Source: Pampus argenteus
Lineage: Eukaryota; Chordata; Actinopteri; Scombriformes; Stromateidae
Direction: 5' to 3'
NCBI GenBank assembly: GCA_036937835.1
Contig: CM072860.1
Location: 7,271,001 to 7,335,000, forward strand
DNA length: 64,000 nucleotides
Shown: piece by piece, positions 38,601 to 52,065 of the stretch
How positions within the stretch are numbered: the stretch's first letter is position 1
Layout: each line of letters starts with the position of its first letter
The notes under the pieces: model-generated
The model's input: only the letters and a program-made list of their open reading frames with translations
What the model was told of the DNA's origin: nothing
The model's database searches: none
Made by a program: the position numbers and the translations under genes

Positions 38601-41600
38601 ATGTGCAGATACCACCAGTCACTTATTTCTGTAATCATGTATTGTATATAAAAAAAATAATAAATAGGATTAGTTTAGTATTGTAGTAAACTGTCGTGTT
38701 TTAAGCCCAATGACCAACGATACTGATGCACAGTCCGTCTCAGGTCCTTTTAGAAAAGGCCCTTAATTCATAGTGAATGTAAGACAAGGTCAGAGTTCAA
38801 GTTCATGTAGGATAGTGTCATTTTTCATTGTTTACACATTATGCAATGCTTACGTTTAATGAAAGTTGAACTTTTTTTTTTTTTTTGGTTAATGTAATAC
38901 CAGCTTAATCTGACCTCCGGCACAACGAGAAAGCTGGAAGAAAACTTTCAACAACTCTTAAAGTTTAGCTTGAAAGCTCCTGAGGACTTAATGTAATGCT
39001 GTGTTTTGCATGCTTCGATTAAATGCCAGCCAATCAATGCCATTTTGCAAAGTGTGGCGAATCAACCTTAACCTGGAACTACGTTACACTCGTCATTTCT
39101 GAGCACCTACCACGTATGCAGGGGAGGTGGTTTACACGAATCTGTGCTTGTAGCAACACGCAAGCGTATAAATACTGGAGAAGAAAGACGAAAAGAGTGA
39201 CAGAGGGAAGGATGGGGGTAGGGAAGAAATAAAATCATGTTGGTAAAACATAGGAAGTGGGGTGAGTTTGGAAAGACCAGATTAGACAAACTACAGACAG
39301 TGGTACTTTGATGAGCAGAGCTGCCCGTATTTATGATTAAAAATCGTCCGCTTCTCTCTGCCAATAAGCCCTTATCTGTACTGCATGCATATAAGTCTGA
39401 TAGGGCCTCTAGCCATAGTGAAAGATAACAAAAATAATTAGCTAACATTCAGCTTTGAGCAGACAGACATTTTATACTAAAGGAAGAAAAATACATTGGA
39501 GGAGCAAGATAGGCTGCAGTTTTACTCACAGTTTATTCATACATTAAATGTCTGTTTGTTTGTGTATGTGTTCGTCAAAATGACATTATTTCCCATCAGC
39601 ATGTGCAGGCAATCACTTTGAGATAAGCGAATACTGAAAATCTGTACTTGCACCTTGCCGTTCAACTGATGTCATCTTCAGTGATCTAAAAAAAAAAAAT
39701 AAAAAAAAATGGATGGAGCCTCAGGTGGGATTTCTGTGTATAGGACTGGTTTACCCTTTAGATGATATTTAAAAGTTGTACCTTATAGAATATGTTTTAA
39801 CTTCAGTGTTGGATGGGATGAATTTCAACACATTTCCAGTTATTTATTTACTGTATCAACACAGAGAGGATACTTTAAAAGACAATTAAATTACCCTACA
39901 TTACTTTAACACCATTATAAAAGAGAATAGATAATAGATCTGTATTACAGTAAACATCAATGTTAGATATGTTAGAGGACAACAAGACATTTCATGGAAT
40001 AATTCATGTAGCTGAATAGCTTGAGACTAAAAATCTGTTTATTTTTAGGCATTATGTTTATATTGGTATGTAGTATGTATAGTGTTGTTATTTTGTGTGC
40101 TGCTTCAGTTAATTAGACCACTATTACTGAAAAACATTGACTGAAAATATTTAGTGGTATATATTTCTCTCAACTACTTCAAAGTGAAATATGAATCGGA
40201 TGATTTACTTCCTTCCCTTGAGTAAAACCTTCCTCCTCAGCGATGTGTCGAACACTGATGTTGTCTTCTGTGAACACGGTGCAAGCGGAGACGGAGAGTA
40301 AACAACTGACACAAGAGGACTGGGAGATCGAGATCCTATAAAAGGTGATGCATCATCTCTCTCTATTCATCACCAAAAATAAATTAGCATGTGTGGTACC
40401 AACAGACATTATTAATGTACTACATTACTTAAACATCTTGGCCAGGATGAATTAACGGCAGTAGTATTTGATAAACAATAATGTCCAATGGAAAGGTTAG
40501 GAATAGATTTTTTAGTTTTTGGTTGAGTACCAAAGATGTCCCACAGTAATTCCACTTAGGCCCAAACCATGCAATTATACCTCCTTTAAAGAAAGAAAAA
40601 TTAAATGTCTAAAAGCACAACTCGCATCTGAATGTACTAGCCTTAGAGTAAAAACGTACTCCATTGTACCTTTCCTTATTATTAACTCATCATGTGAGCC
40701 GTTTCATTTATTTTAATAACCGTAATCTAACAACACTACCTCACATCAGACATGGTAATTTTTTTTTTTACATTTTTAAGGAAAAGAAAGCCTTCGCCTC
40801 TGTGTCTAAGTCGTAGTGATGTGTCTATAAATGTGACCACCTAAAAAATGAGTAGCAAGGAATGGAAACAAAGGGCTAAAGTGAGAAGCAGATGGAATAG
40901 TTTTTCAGAAAAGTATGATTCAGTAAGAAAGGGGTAATATGACATTAAAAATAATTAAGAACTTAATCCAATATATGCACTGAAAGAGAACAGCCCAGAT
41001 CTGTCTTACTTTAAGAGGTTTTTCACCACAACACTTCACTGGCTGTTTCTAAATCTCACTTGTCTGCTGTTTAGCAGGATCTCTGAAAACAAACAACAGG
41101 TTTCAAAGAAGTCCTGCAAAATTAAAAATGTGACAAGCTTGTTGTGCAAAGACAAATTCAATACTACCACAGTACAGGGTTTTTGTGCTCATAACTGATT
41201 AACTGCAATGTGTAGACGCAGACTTTTTTTTGTGGATTCCTCCCAACAAGGATCTATCACTATAGCAAACGCGAATCTATAGTCAACATGATCAAAATGC
41301 AAACATGATTCTAGTTAAACTACAGCTCACAAGAAATACAAACACAAACAACATGTTAGCATCGTCTCTCTTTTAATCTTCTTGACCACCAGTGCAAAGT
41401 AGCGTTTTGTATCATCGGTGTCCATTATTAATCAATTGCTACAGACAGAATAGGAGAGAAGTGAGAACGAAAATGAATGAAATGAAATGAAAATTAAGTT
41501 GTTACCATTCTGTCTCTACTCAGTGTCTGTTTTTAGCACAGCGTGACTCCCGATGACCCTTTACATATCAAATAGGAAAAAAAATATCATACAGACATTA

Positions 41601-43130
41601 TCGATAAGGCTAAGGATTACAGTATTTCATAAGGTGGCAGTTTTAGAGATTCTCGTATTTCTGAATACTATAACAATATTCCAAGACGTGCTTGAATTCC
41701 TATTAGTTGTATAACCACCCGAGTTATACCGACCTTAATGTGGAAAATAATCTTCCTCTTTTCCTCTAGAGTGCCTGTGCACTTAATAACCGAGTTCATG
41801 ATAGCATCTGAGGGGGTTCCACATTTCCTCTCTCTCTCTGTTGCATGAAAATGGCCACCTCTTCACTCGCTCTCAGCCAGCTCTACTTGAGTGAAAGAGG
41901 TTGGGGTGGGGGGGTTAGGTCAGGGTCCTTGATTTGAGTGAACAGTGTGAGATCATGCGAATGAGATGAGTGGCAGCTCTTAGACCTATTTAAATAAAAA
42001 CAATGTTTACCGAACACTCCCATTGGCACTGTGTTAGGGATCATAAATTGCACACTGTAACATATACTGTTTCAACTGCACACATTAATATGTCTTCAGC
42101 CGAGATATATTACAGTTTAGGTTTTCCCCCCCGACATCATTTTTCATACGAAGCTGATAAGAAGTGGTTTTTCCACCGTCAAATACTGTTAGATTTTAAG
42201 CGTCAGTCAGTGATTTCCTATGTGATACACTAATCTGTGCATTACTCACATACATACAGCTATAGATACTGTTGTTTTACCCGGTGACTCACCGGTTTGT
42301 GCCATTTGACTGCAACAAAGAGAAAAGTCAGACAAAAAAAAAAAAAAAAAGAAAAGCGTTGAGGCGAAATCTTTGAACTGATGTAGTGAGGTGTTTAAAC
42401 ACACAATTATATTATCTTGTGATTGACAAGTCAATTTATTCACCATGACATCAGGATATCAAGTGTCTTTAATCCTAAATTATGTTTGTCTACTCTGCAG
42501 CTTTTTTCATCTAGACTGTGGTGGCATCACATATTAATGATTTCTGGGAAGAAAAAAAAAAAAAAAGATTAAAATGCTTTGGTCAAAAAAGGCAACAAAT
42601 ATCAGCAGTTTACCAAAAACATTAATGTACATTATTGTTGTAGATTTGTAGCAGAAAATGTGGAGTGGAGTGAAATATTCCTATAATTATCTGTGCACTT
42701 ACAGTAAATGATACCCAAGATAAGTGTTAAGCTTTTGAATTGAGATTGTGGTGCATTCATTTTGAACAAATGTCCTCACAATGTATTTGCTGTAGAGGTT
42801 CATGGAGTCTGCAAGCTATTGCATCATTTGTGCAACTAATTAATGCAATTGCAGCGTGCGACACACGGCACCAAATAGACGCCACTAAGCCTGAGGCTCC
42901 AGAAGCTCAGACAAATACCAAACTAAATAACCCAGCTTTGTTTTGACTACTCTGTTCTGCTTTAGTTTGCTACAGTCTAGTAAAGTCCCGGGTGCTCATT
43001 TCACATCTCTGCTCGGATCTGACAGGGTGAGTCATTACTCAAATCCAATTTGCCTGCAAGCCTTTATGTTGCCCGTTTTGCTCATGTGTCTTTCTGTCCA
43101 CATATAAAATGCTATCTCTTTCTATCCCTG

Positions 43131-43158
43131 GCATGTGACCAGCATGTGACCAGCATGT
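43131..43158. repeat. Tandem repeat of GCATGTGACCA, 2.5 copies
   Basis: Two perfect 11-bp units and a partial third. Each carries an E-box-like CATGTG. Confidence 0.8.
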
Positions 43159-45989
43159 TTCGTATTCTTCTCCCAACATCAGAATTGGCAAGATGCCCTT
43201 TTTACTGAGGGCAAGAGAAAATGAAGCCATTCATCTCCCACTAGGTCATGAAGAGAGATGGGAAACTCAGAGGGGAAATACTAGTCTGCTCTCAGTTATA
43301 TTTTCGTAGATGGGGAGGCTGCGTGGATGCCTCTCATTAGAACAGTCTCCCTCCTTTCCAGCCCCTGCCCGTGTGGCACTGACGATAGCCTGTGCTGGCT
43401 GCTGCCACTACACCCAGCTGTGAACAGATGGGTGGCACAGAGCCGGCCAATATGTCAGACCTGATGGTGTATTGCAAGGAATATAAAGATTTTGCTCTAC
43501 GGCGTACTCAGTTCAGATTCAGTAAATGCAGTAAAGAGATCCTACATATCCAGTATTCATCCAATGTGGCCCATTCAAATGTTTACAAAACTGACTCAAA
43601 CCTACCATTGCATTGTTTTTACTGGCAAGGCATTTTGAATATATTTGCTCTCCAACTTATTAAACAGTTTGTCTGCTCATGCCATGCACAGTATTCAATT
43701 AGCGTTTAGCAACAATTTGCTTTACATTGTGTCATTTCATCAGTAATAAAATATGCTTTGACTGACTGCCCCACATTACTTTGCCCCGAGAAAGCAGAGC
43801 TTGTATAGATAACGGTGGTACATAACCCATTCTAAGCCCAGTGAGATTGATGAATATTTAATAGTTACGACTGCTCCTGAATGTATGCTACAGAGAAGTA
43901 ACAAAAGCAACCACAATAAGTATACGTCAGTGATGAGGTCTTTTCAGATATTTCGCTGTAATCACCAGTTAATAATATATTAGGAAATCAAATGCACTCT
44001 AACACCCCAACATACATAGTGGACACCTTTCATGCATCGCTGTACCTAACTATATGTATACATGGTGTTGTGTTCACTGATCATACCATAGAACAAACAG
44101 CAATACAAAAATGCATCCGTGCATTAGTTCATTGAAAATATATTGCTAGAAATTTGGAGAACATTTCAGAAGGAGCCACATTTTGCAAACTGTAACATAT
44201 GCAAGCATGTGTTCGGTTAAAGCTGAATTTGCAACAGACCCCTAATGTTTTGTCATTTCAACACACTCCATGACTCCATTTTTCTAAGCGGTCAAGTGTT
44301 GAAGCAGCCAGGGATGCACAGCTTGTCTCCTCCTGCCCTCCAAAAAAACAAGATGGACTCTTCTGATAAATGATTAGCTTGATGAGGAATCATGATCTAG
44401 ATCAAGAGCAGGCTAATGTCAGCAATCTGTGTTGTCCATCTGTCTCATTACCCAACTAACCACCTAACTCACTCCACACCTAGAGAAAAGCAGAGAAAAA
44501 AAGCAGCTGCGAATGAGTTTCTGCTCATTTTTTGGTTGTTTCCAAGATGCCTGCAAGATCTTAATGCATAATGTATGATCTGTGTGGTTTCCCCTCTCAC
44601 TTAATGAAATAGTGACCCTGAAGCTTGTATCCTGTTTGTTGCTAAACCTTCACATAGAACTGAAGAGGGGGGTGCTGTAAAAGCACTGAACATTAATTTT
44701 TTACAAATTTTCTAACAGATTTGCTAAGTGGGAGCAATGCCCCTGGTTCAGGAAGTAACAATAAACGTTTCCCATTGACGATGCTACATGACTTACAGTT
44801 GGAGCCCTTCTACGGATAGGAATGGCATGAAATAATTCCCAAACGAGTCAGTACAAAAGATCCAACAATTGTGTTTCATCAATGTTTAATAAAATGTCAA
44901 AAGGTCAGTGTACTTAAAAACCTCTGAACTGAAAACACAATCTGCAGCATAAATTCAATTTACTTTTGATTCCCAGATCAGTTTTGGTTGAATTATTGAC
45001 ACCATGTTTTGTTCGTTAAAGCAATGACAACGGGCTTTCTTGAATTCACGAAAGCTGTGATTCGCATTTCTGACATCTGGCATCTTATACGGAGCAACAG
45101 TGCCCCGATGGCTCCTGGGTATTTGTTGTATTTAGATCTATCTACAGGATTTCTCAGGAACAGCGTTGAAATAATTATAACAAGCGGTCATAATATGAAC
45201 TTTTACGATCATTACCTTATCCTGGAGCGTTAAGAAACACTGAGAAAATAATTTCCAACAAAAGCAATATGATATGGGGGAAAACACTTTTCATTTCCAG
45301 AAGCTCATCCTCACTTTGCAACCCTGTACAAAATAAACAAATCCCAGACTTGTATTAATTAACAGCTTATACTTTAGAGGCTACCGGTGCCCTCTAGCAT
45401 TGGAAATGACAATCTTTAAAGTTCTACAACAACAAAGGAAGCTCCAAAAACCTAGCTTTGTTTATTATTATGATAATGAGACTTCATATTTCAGGAGAAT
45501 ATAACAGAGTCTGCTGGGTGGGGGAGAGAGGAAAATATCAGTTGTCACAATGGAGAAAAAAAATAATGTTTCTATCATCATCATGAACATCTCGCCACTA
45601 ATACCTGTATTGTCACACAGAGACATCTGAAAGGTACCCATCACATGGTACCACATGCAGGCAATGTAAAGGATAATGGTGAGTGATGTGGTGAAATGGC
45701 TCACAAAATGAAGTGCTGCTCACTTGAGCTTTACCATACACCGCACCATCCATTTGAATTATCTGCGGTCTGGTAAACACACCTCGTGTGGCATACAGCG
45801 CTCATGTGAAAGCACTCAAAAACCTCGGTGCAATATGTGAGCTGGCAAGTGTGAGGTGCACCAAGACTGTAATTTTTCACCTGTTACATGACAGAGGTCT
45901 CAAACTGTCATATGTACAGGTTTTTGTTTGGAGGAGTTCTTGGAAAATAAAACTGCTGTTGTTTATTTGAGCTTGATATACACTGGGGG

Positions 45990-46544
45990 TTGCAAAGGGT
46001 TGCAAGCTGGAAGATTGATTCTTGTCGTGGTTCAAGCTTCGTCTTTCACTTCACACATACAGTGGGAAAACTAAATCATAACAGACTAGATGGCGAGAAA
46101 TTATGTGTTGCTTTTAACCAATTAGAGCCTTATTATGCCAAGCGCTGTGCAACGTTAAAGAGAGGTGCCGCCTCGTTCCATGCATTAGTCTTTTCTGTTG
46201 CCTACATTGGACAGCAATTGCTAAATGCAAATTTTAACACTGAAGCGATATTGGTCACAAATAACTTATCCCACGGGTATCTGGCATTTCTGTGTAAGGG
46301 ACACCAATCCTGCCAACCTGGCACCGAGCTGACCCAGACTGCTACCGATGGCATTATCACCAGCTTCCCCACCTTCCCTGGCATGTCACGTCTGGCTAAT
46401 CTTGTAGCCAGTTTGTATCTTGGCTTGGCACAGGCTCGTCATCAAGTATTTGAGCCGTTGGGAGGACAACTTGTGTGCCATCAGAGGGAGTTCAAAGAGA
46501 GTCTAAGGTCTGGACCTGCTGTCAGGTTCATTCATTACAAGTAA
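45990..46544 (+). other. Longest open frame in the window (184 codons), unrecognised
   Basis: The frame runs from ATG at 45990 to TAA at 46542-46544. The second half (46290-46540) is more GC-rich than its surroundings and reads smoothly (GTELTQTATDGIITSFPTFP, then LANLVASLYLGLAQARH). I see no signal peptide, membrane segment or known motif, and no clear splice acceptor or promoter. It could be a chance frame over a GC-richer, perhaps regulatory, segment; TGCCAACCTGGCA (about 46313) resembles an NFI-type palindrome. Weak support as a gene. Confidence 0.15.
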
Positions 46545-47514
46545 AAGGTACAAGGCTCAAGTATCTCCACTTTTAAGCAGACTTTATAAGTCTTTTTTCA
46601 CAGCAACAGAATTTAGCATTTTATGTTACACACACACTTATTGACAGGTGAACTTATTGACATGAACTGACCTGAAGACAACATCCTAATCAATGTTGTT
46701 AATAGTATCAAATGTCCTTAAATCTGTACAGGAGTGAATACTGGAGTAAACCAGAACAAATTACAATAAGTTCAGACACATGAAATTCGTATTTTTCATC
46801 CAAGTCAAACTTTTCAATTTGCGTGAATAGAATTAATTCACACAGTTAAAAGTGCACTGATTAGGTCTTCAGCAGACTTGTGGCTCAAAGGGATGGCTGA
46901 GTTAAGTTATGAGAGGAGACCCGCCAGAATGACGGGCTGACCACGGCTGCAAAAATGAAGAAATATTACCCGCGAGGAAGGATTCTGAACCTAAAACCCT
47001 GAGGCCATATATTATCCTGAGAAGTCATGTCGACCTGAGCCAGCGGGCCCATTGTCAAGCCCCACCACCTAATGACGGGAAACTGATAAGCGAGCATACC
47101 GTGTAATCAGTGATGTAAAACAAAAATAGATTCAATTAATCATATGAATTGCTATTAAAGAAGAAAGAAGATGACGGGACAGGCTCCAGCCAGGTATAAG
47201 GGCCTAATGAAGAATAATTGGTCAGTGAATCATTAGGATTTGAGTGGAAGGACATGAGATTCGAGTGCCTGGATAAAGAATGGAGAGTGTTGGACTATCT
47301 TTAGGAATAAGACCCATGTAATCCTGCATTTGTGTGCAGCATAATGTATATTCTAGCTGGAACTGAAGTAAAAAGACAAGTGAGGACCACTGACATGCAC
47401 CCCAAGGAATTTAAATACAATGTAAAGCCATTGGTTAACAGACTGCTTTATAAATGTTTGTCCAGTGAATTAGGAGTGAAAGAATGAGGAGAGTTGTGTA
47501 GTAATATAACAAGC

Positions 47515-47515
<1 letters not shown>

Positions 47516-47555
<40 letters not shown>
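47516..47555. repeat. (TA)20 microsatellite
   Basis: Forty bases of alternating TA; cruciform-prone. Confidence 0.95.
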
Positions 47556-47559
<4 letters not shown>

Positions 47560-48445
47560 TCAAATTTAAGGCACTAAAGAACATCAGATGCGGTACGACC
47601 TCAAACCTTGTTAAAGTGGACCGACTTGCTCGGAGACATTGTCGATGCCCTCTGAAATGTGAAATTAATATCTGTATCTTTGGGCAAGTAAGGACAAACA
47701 CGTCTAATTGCTTGCACTCCAAGTCATTTATTTATCGATCAGATTTATGTCCAAAAGATTTTTACACTACCGAGCTGATAAACCGATAGCAGCAACCCTG
47801 TAGTCTGTTAACACTGTTTTATAATGACTACAATTAAAGTTGCTTGATGGTTCCTCGTTTAACTAAAGGTTAAAAAGGAAACTTGTTCACATCACATCAT
47901 TCTGAGAACTAGAGGTTGGTACATTGGCATTTTTGGATGATAACTACGCTGTGCATCTTTTTTTTTTTTTTCATTTCCTGTTTGTACCTTCAATAGGGTT
48001 GTGTAGCATCATTTTCATCTAGATTTGTTGAGAATATTTCAGTCAATGGCTAACAAATATATTTTATCTCTTTTACATGGAGAACCTTTGAATAGGAGGC
48101 ACACATGCAATAAAATCAAGAGCTAGAACTCCGTTTTTACACAAATATGTGTAAAATAAGAAATTAAATTTAAGTCTGTTCTCATATGTTTGTATAAGTC
48201 AGTCTAGTCTGTATGTTTTGCTACGTTAGCTGTGGTATTGTGATTGTGACTGATATGTTGTTTTTTTTAGGGTTGATAACGTTACCAGTTATTAGTAATA
48301 AAGGAGACCGACTACCAATATTAAGAACTGATATACGTTTGCAGTAACAATGAAAATATAGCGCGCAATTTTTATGCACAATGATGCTTTATTTATTACA
48401 ACAGCTTTGAAAAGCCTACAGTTGGTTTCAATATTTTAAATGCAG

Positions 48446-48560
48446 TGGTGGAAAGTAACCAAGTACTACTTAGTTAAGGAACTATAATTTATTTTCACTT
48501 TATTTACTTCATAATTCTCTACTCTCTTACTATATTACATTTGTACTTTCTATCATATAA
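48446..48560 (+). mobile_element. Diverged repeat starting GTGGTGGAAAGTAACCAAGTAC
   Basis: CAGTGGTGGAAAGTAACCAAG, followed by a T- and ACT-rich stretch (ACTTTATTTACTTC, CTCTACTC, TACTTTC), matches the wording of a very common teleost MITE-like repeat. That repeat typically opens 'gtggaaagtaactaagtac' and continues with repeats of 'tactt'. Strongly diverged; borders approximate. Confidence 0.5.
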
Positions 48561-48945
48561 TATGATATAATATCATAAGATTGTGGTGTTTTTAAAAGTT
48601 CAGCCTAGAAGATTGCAGCATTATGTGTTTTCTTACTTTCAAAACACAAACAGGTCTGCTTGCTCACCGCAGATGCTCCAGCCTGCAGATGCTTCTCTGT
48701 GCCTGTCACAGCCCAGCACAGTAGCATCAACAGCCTTCAGTATAGATAGGCTATTACTCGTGACGTGTAACCAATCAGTGGGGGGGAGGCATTGCTTGAG
48801 ACTACAGAGTGGAGACTACCAACAGAGCAGCGGCTGCATCAGAGTAGTACATATCAGCAAAAAAAAACAAAAAACAAAACAAAACAATTATTTCGATAAG
48901 TAATCCAGCCAATAATCGGTTGATCCCTGTTTTTAGGTCTGATTT
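48561..48945. other. GC-richer segment beside the repeat, possibly part of an inserted element
   Basis: From about 48650 to 48850 the base composition rises and reads like repeat-derived sequence (GTGACGTGTAACCAATCAGTG, then GCAGCGGCTGCATCAGAGTAG). It is followed by an A/C-rich tail (48860-48888) and AATAATCGGTTGATCCC. An A-rich tail after GC-rich sequence suggests a retroposed or DNA-element insertion, but I cannot name the family. Confidence 0.3.
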
Positions 48946-51769
48946 AAGGATCTGCCATTTTCCCTTCTCTTAAGGAGCACTCCAACATGAAAACTGGCCT
49001 CTATTTTTCCCTTTTTATGTGGCTATCTAATATACACATGATAACATCAAGTTATCAAGCTATTAAGGCACCAACTATTGGAAAATAAATTTACATATTT
49101 AATACAGACCCAATACAATACAGGGAGCACAGGTGCTACGCTATCATCACAAGACAGAATAAGCTCATAATTTGAGCTTTATTAGCTACTTCAGAGGTGA
49201 AACACTGTACATTACTCAAACTGTAAGAGTCATGTCCTTAGTTTTAAACTAATTTCACAAAAATGTCAACTTGTGAATCAGTTAACTTTTTGATTATCTC
49301 CCTCCCTTAACCCTCAGAGTTAAAGACACTTGTACATCTATGTTGTATGAGTGTTACAGCAGACACACAGCACTTTTACACTGCTTTCTTCTCCCTCCCA
49401 TTAGCCTGTGAGACCTATGACAGCTTAAATGGAAGTTGGTGTCTTTAGGCAGCAGGAAAGCCTTAATGGCACCGTTTTCTGCATTATACATGTAAAGGTT
49501 TCCAGCACTGAAAATGTGATGGTCTGGCTCACGTGTCATGTGTCACAATCTTATTCAAAAGAATGTAAATGTCTCGACCGCCACCCACTACCACTCCGCT
49601 TTTGTATCTACAAGCTGATAACTACAGTTAATAGTACATAGAAACACTTGAAGTAAACTTTTAATACTCCAGCATATCTGTGGTTAAATTGCACTATGTT
49701 TGCCAAGTTTAGACTAATTTACAGCCTTCTACACCTTATCAAAATATGTACTAGTGGTACTTACCGGTGCATAATAATTCATTAAAGAAATTTACTTCAC
49801 ATATTAGATTTACATAGTAACTAACGGAAGAGTTGCACAAGAGAGGTTTTGCCCTCCAGAAGTAATAAGTACTACAGAGTTTTAAGTAGCTGATAATGTG
49901 TGGTATTGGTCTTTGGTTTTTATCATTTTTCTCTACTCCCACCTTGTTAACTTGACTTTTGTTCTCTTGAATCCTTTTATTCCTCTTCTACAGTTCATAT
50001 GTTGCTCCTCGACCTCATTTAATTCACTCTTTCTCCTCTGTCTTAGTCTTTCCTCCTGTCTTTTTCCCTTTACACTTTCACTATCTTGCTTTCACAGAGG
50101 GCACATAAGCACAATGTTCTGGGTGCCTGTAAAGCATTTGGCTTCCAAGCCCATACATCCGGCCGTCCAATACGTTTGTTCCTACAATGTCTGTACACAA
50201 AGTACACTTGTGACTGCTTGCTTGAGTTGTCATACAAATTACTGACCAGCAGGAGTCTGGGCTGAGCTGCAAAAATAATTCTCGTGGCTTTATTTAGTTT
50301 GCAAGAAATGGAAGACTTTTTTTTTTGTTTTGTTTTGTTTTGTTTTTTATTACAACCCCATAGATGTCACCTTGGACTCACATTTGCAAACTGGCCATTA
50401 TTGCTGTGTCTTTAAGAGATGTGCAATATCAGCCAATTGCAATGGATCAGGTATCAATATATGAAAGAAAAAAAAAAGTTAGTCTCTTTAAACTGCTAAC
50501 AAAACCTCCTGAAATACGAAGTACATAATTGTATACAAATGATGTGTGACCTGTTGTAAAGCAAAGTCACAATAGTAGCCTTCTATTAAAGCCCGGGAGA
50601 AAAAAAAAAATCTGCCATCAAAGCAGAACAACAAAAAAATGCCAAACTATCTAAAATCTTTCTCGCAGGACACAATAAGCATCAGAAGCGTCAACACTAC
50701 CTGAGGAACTTTAAGTACTTGAGCATCACACAAAGAAATACAAAAAAGTTGGAAAAACGGCAAGCTCCAAGAAAGGAGGAGAGTACGAGAACAACAAACA
50801 AGGCCGGAAGCAACAAATCAGCACAAGAAAGGCCCTTCTGAAGAAAACAAGGCAAAGGTCATCGTGTTAAATATTGCAATAGCTGCACCATGTACTGAAG
50901 CCAGTAAACACCTTATTAGATATTATTGGAGTATTGGAATAGGACTGGTACTGACAGATACCCAATATTGCAGTACCAGGAATAGAAGTGAAAGGTGTCA
51001 AAGCCCTTTGTGTTTTTTTTATACAAGTTTGCAATTTCCATCCATCCATCTACAGAGATCTATATATGAATCAGCACCTTGCATTATTAAAAGCATGTAA
51101 TGAAATATGAGTAAATCTTTGGTAATCCTTGTTTTTGTTCTCCAATTACTATGTTTGCTTTATTGAAAAAAAAAATAAATACTATGAAACACAAGCAGGA
51201 AAATGCTTTGCCTTCTTCTAGAATGAAATGCATCAATCCGGTCACATCAGCAGCCCCACAACAGACAGTAATATCCAAGAATATAAAACTGCATTATTGC
51301 ATGCATTTATTATAAATATTGGGCTTGGTCCGTGATCAGTTACCCTTCAATTAAGTTTTGAGATTAGTAAATGAGTTTTGAGTCGTTTAAAGTTGCTACA
51401 TTACAGTTGACATCCTAGATAGTAAGGCTTTTACTGGAAAAAAAACAAAACACAAAGGAATATCTTAATGGTACTTGAGTTTGTATTATCATTATGGAAA
51501 TGATCTGCTCGTCTCTGCTATTAAAAAACTTTTTGATTAACATTCAATCAGACAAGCGTGTTTGGAATTAGGCCTGGTTTCCTGTATGTTAAAACTGCTC
51601 ACACATCTAAATTGGTCAAAGATCAGAGACATGTGAAAGGCACCTTTCCTTTTCTGCTATTCACCCCTCTTGTTCATTTCACAGGCTGTTAATCATTACT
51701 GTGATTATTTAATTAAATAACTTTTTTTTTTTTTAATACTGTCTGTCTACAAAGACTGTACAGTTGCCA
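48946..51769. other. Non-coding stretch with a faint repeat near 50.9 kb
   Basis: Contains TTTTG repeats (about 50320-50345). It also has two AT-rich segments (50405-50460 and 50870-51000) with wording such as GGTACTGACAGATACCCAATA, reminiscent of a fish repeat with 'GATACC/GGTATC' motifs. Otherwise nothing recognised. Confidence 0.4.
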
Positions 51770-52040
51770 TGAGCAACGGTGTAAGTGCAAAGGAGGACGT
51801 GTGACATAATGACAGGAGAAACGTCTGTAGGAGTGGCACCGGGGACGGCTTGTGTGTCCTTCTGACGAGCCCATAGTTGGATCCGCGTGACAGAGATCCG
51901 CTGATAGCGACACAGTTTCCACTCCGTTTCGCGGATTAAACTCACCGTGAGGACGACACACCACCGTGCTGCGTATTACAAGTCCAACAGCAAGACAATT
52001 GGCGCGTTTATAGACGCGTCTCAGCTAACGATTGGTTCAG
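51770..52040 (-). promoter_or_regulatory. CpG-rich promoter-like island with CCAAT and TATAAA on the minus strand
   Basis: I count about 22 CpG dinucleotides in roughly 260 bp at near 50% GC, more than expected by chance and in sharp contrast with the AT-rich flanks. Read on the minus strand there is a CCAAT motif (52036-52031), TATAAA (52012-52007, within GACGCGTCTATAAACGCG), then about 60 nt to a strong splice donor, CTCACG|GTGAGT, with the intron starting at 51945. This order fits a core promoter, a short non-coding first exon and a donor. The plus strand also has ATTGG boxes, so the island could be bidirectional. No downstream exon is identified. Confidence 0.4.
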
Positions 52041-52065
52041 TTAGGCAGTTCTCATCCAAATAAAC

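Larger units (their letters stand above)
34516..48440. other. Long gene-poor stretch
   Basis: Contains the (GT)18 at 35631, the (TA)n at 47516, a 17-A run at 42334-42350, an 11-bp tandem repeat at 43131 and many short A/T tracts. Two longer open frames (minus 37371-37844, plus 45990-46544) are unrecognised. A stretch near 35222-35290 (GTTTTCAAAGTGGGAGG) has a faint MITE-like look. No other feature is supported. Confidence 0.5.

Noticed and set aside
49306..49330. TTAACCCTCAGAG, like a piggyBac-type MITE end
   Set aside because: Only a short match and no inverted partner with TTAA found nearby.
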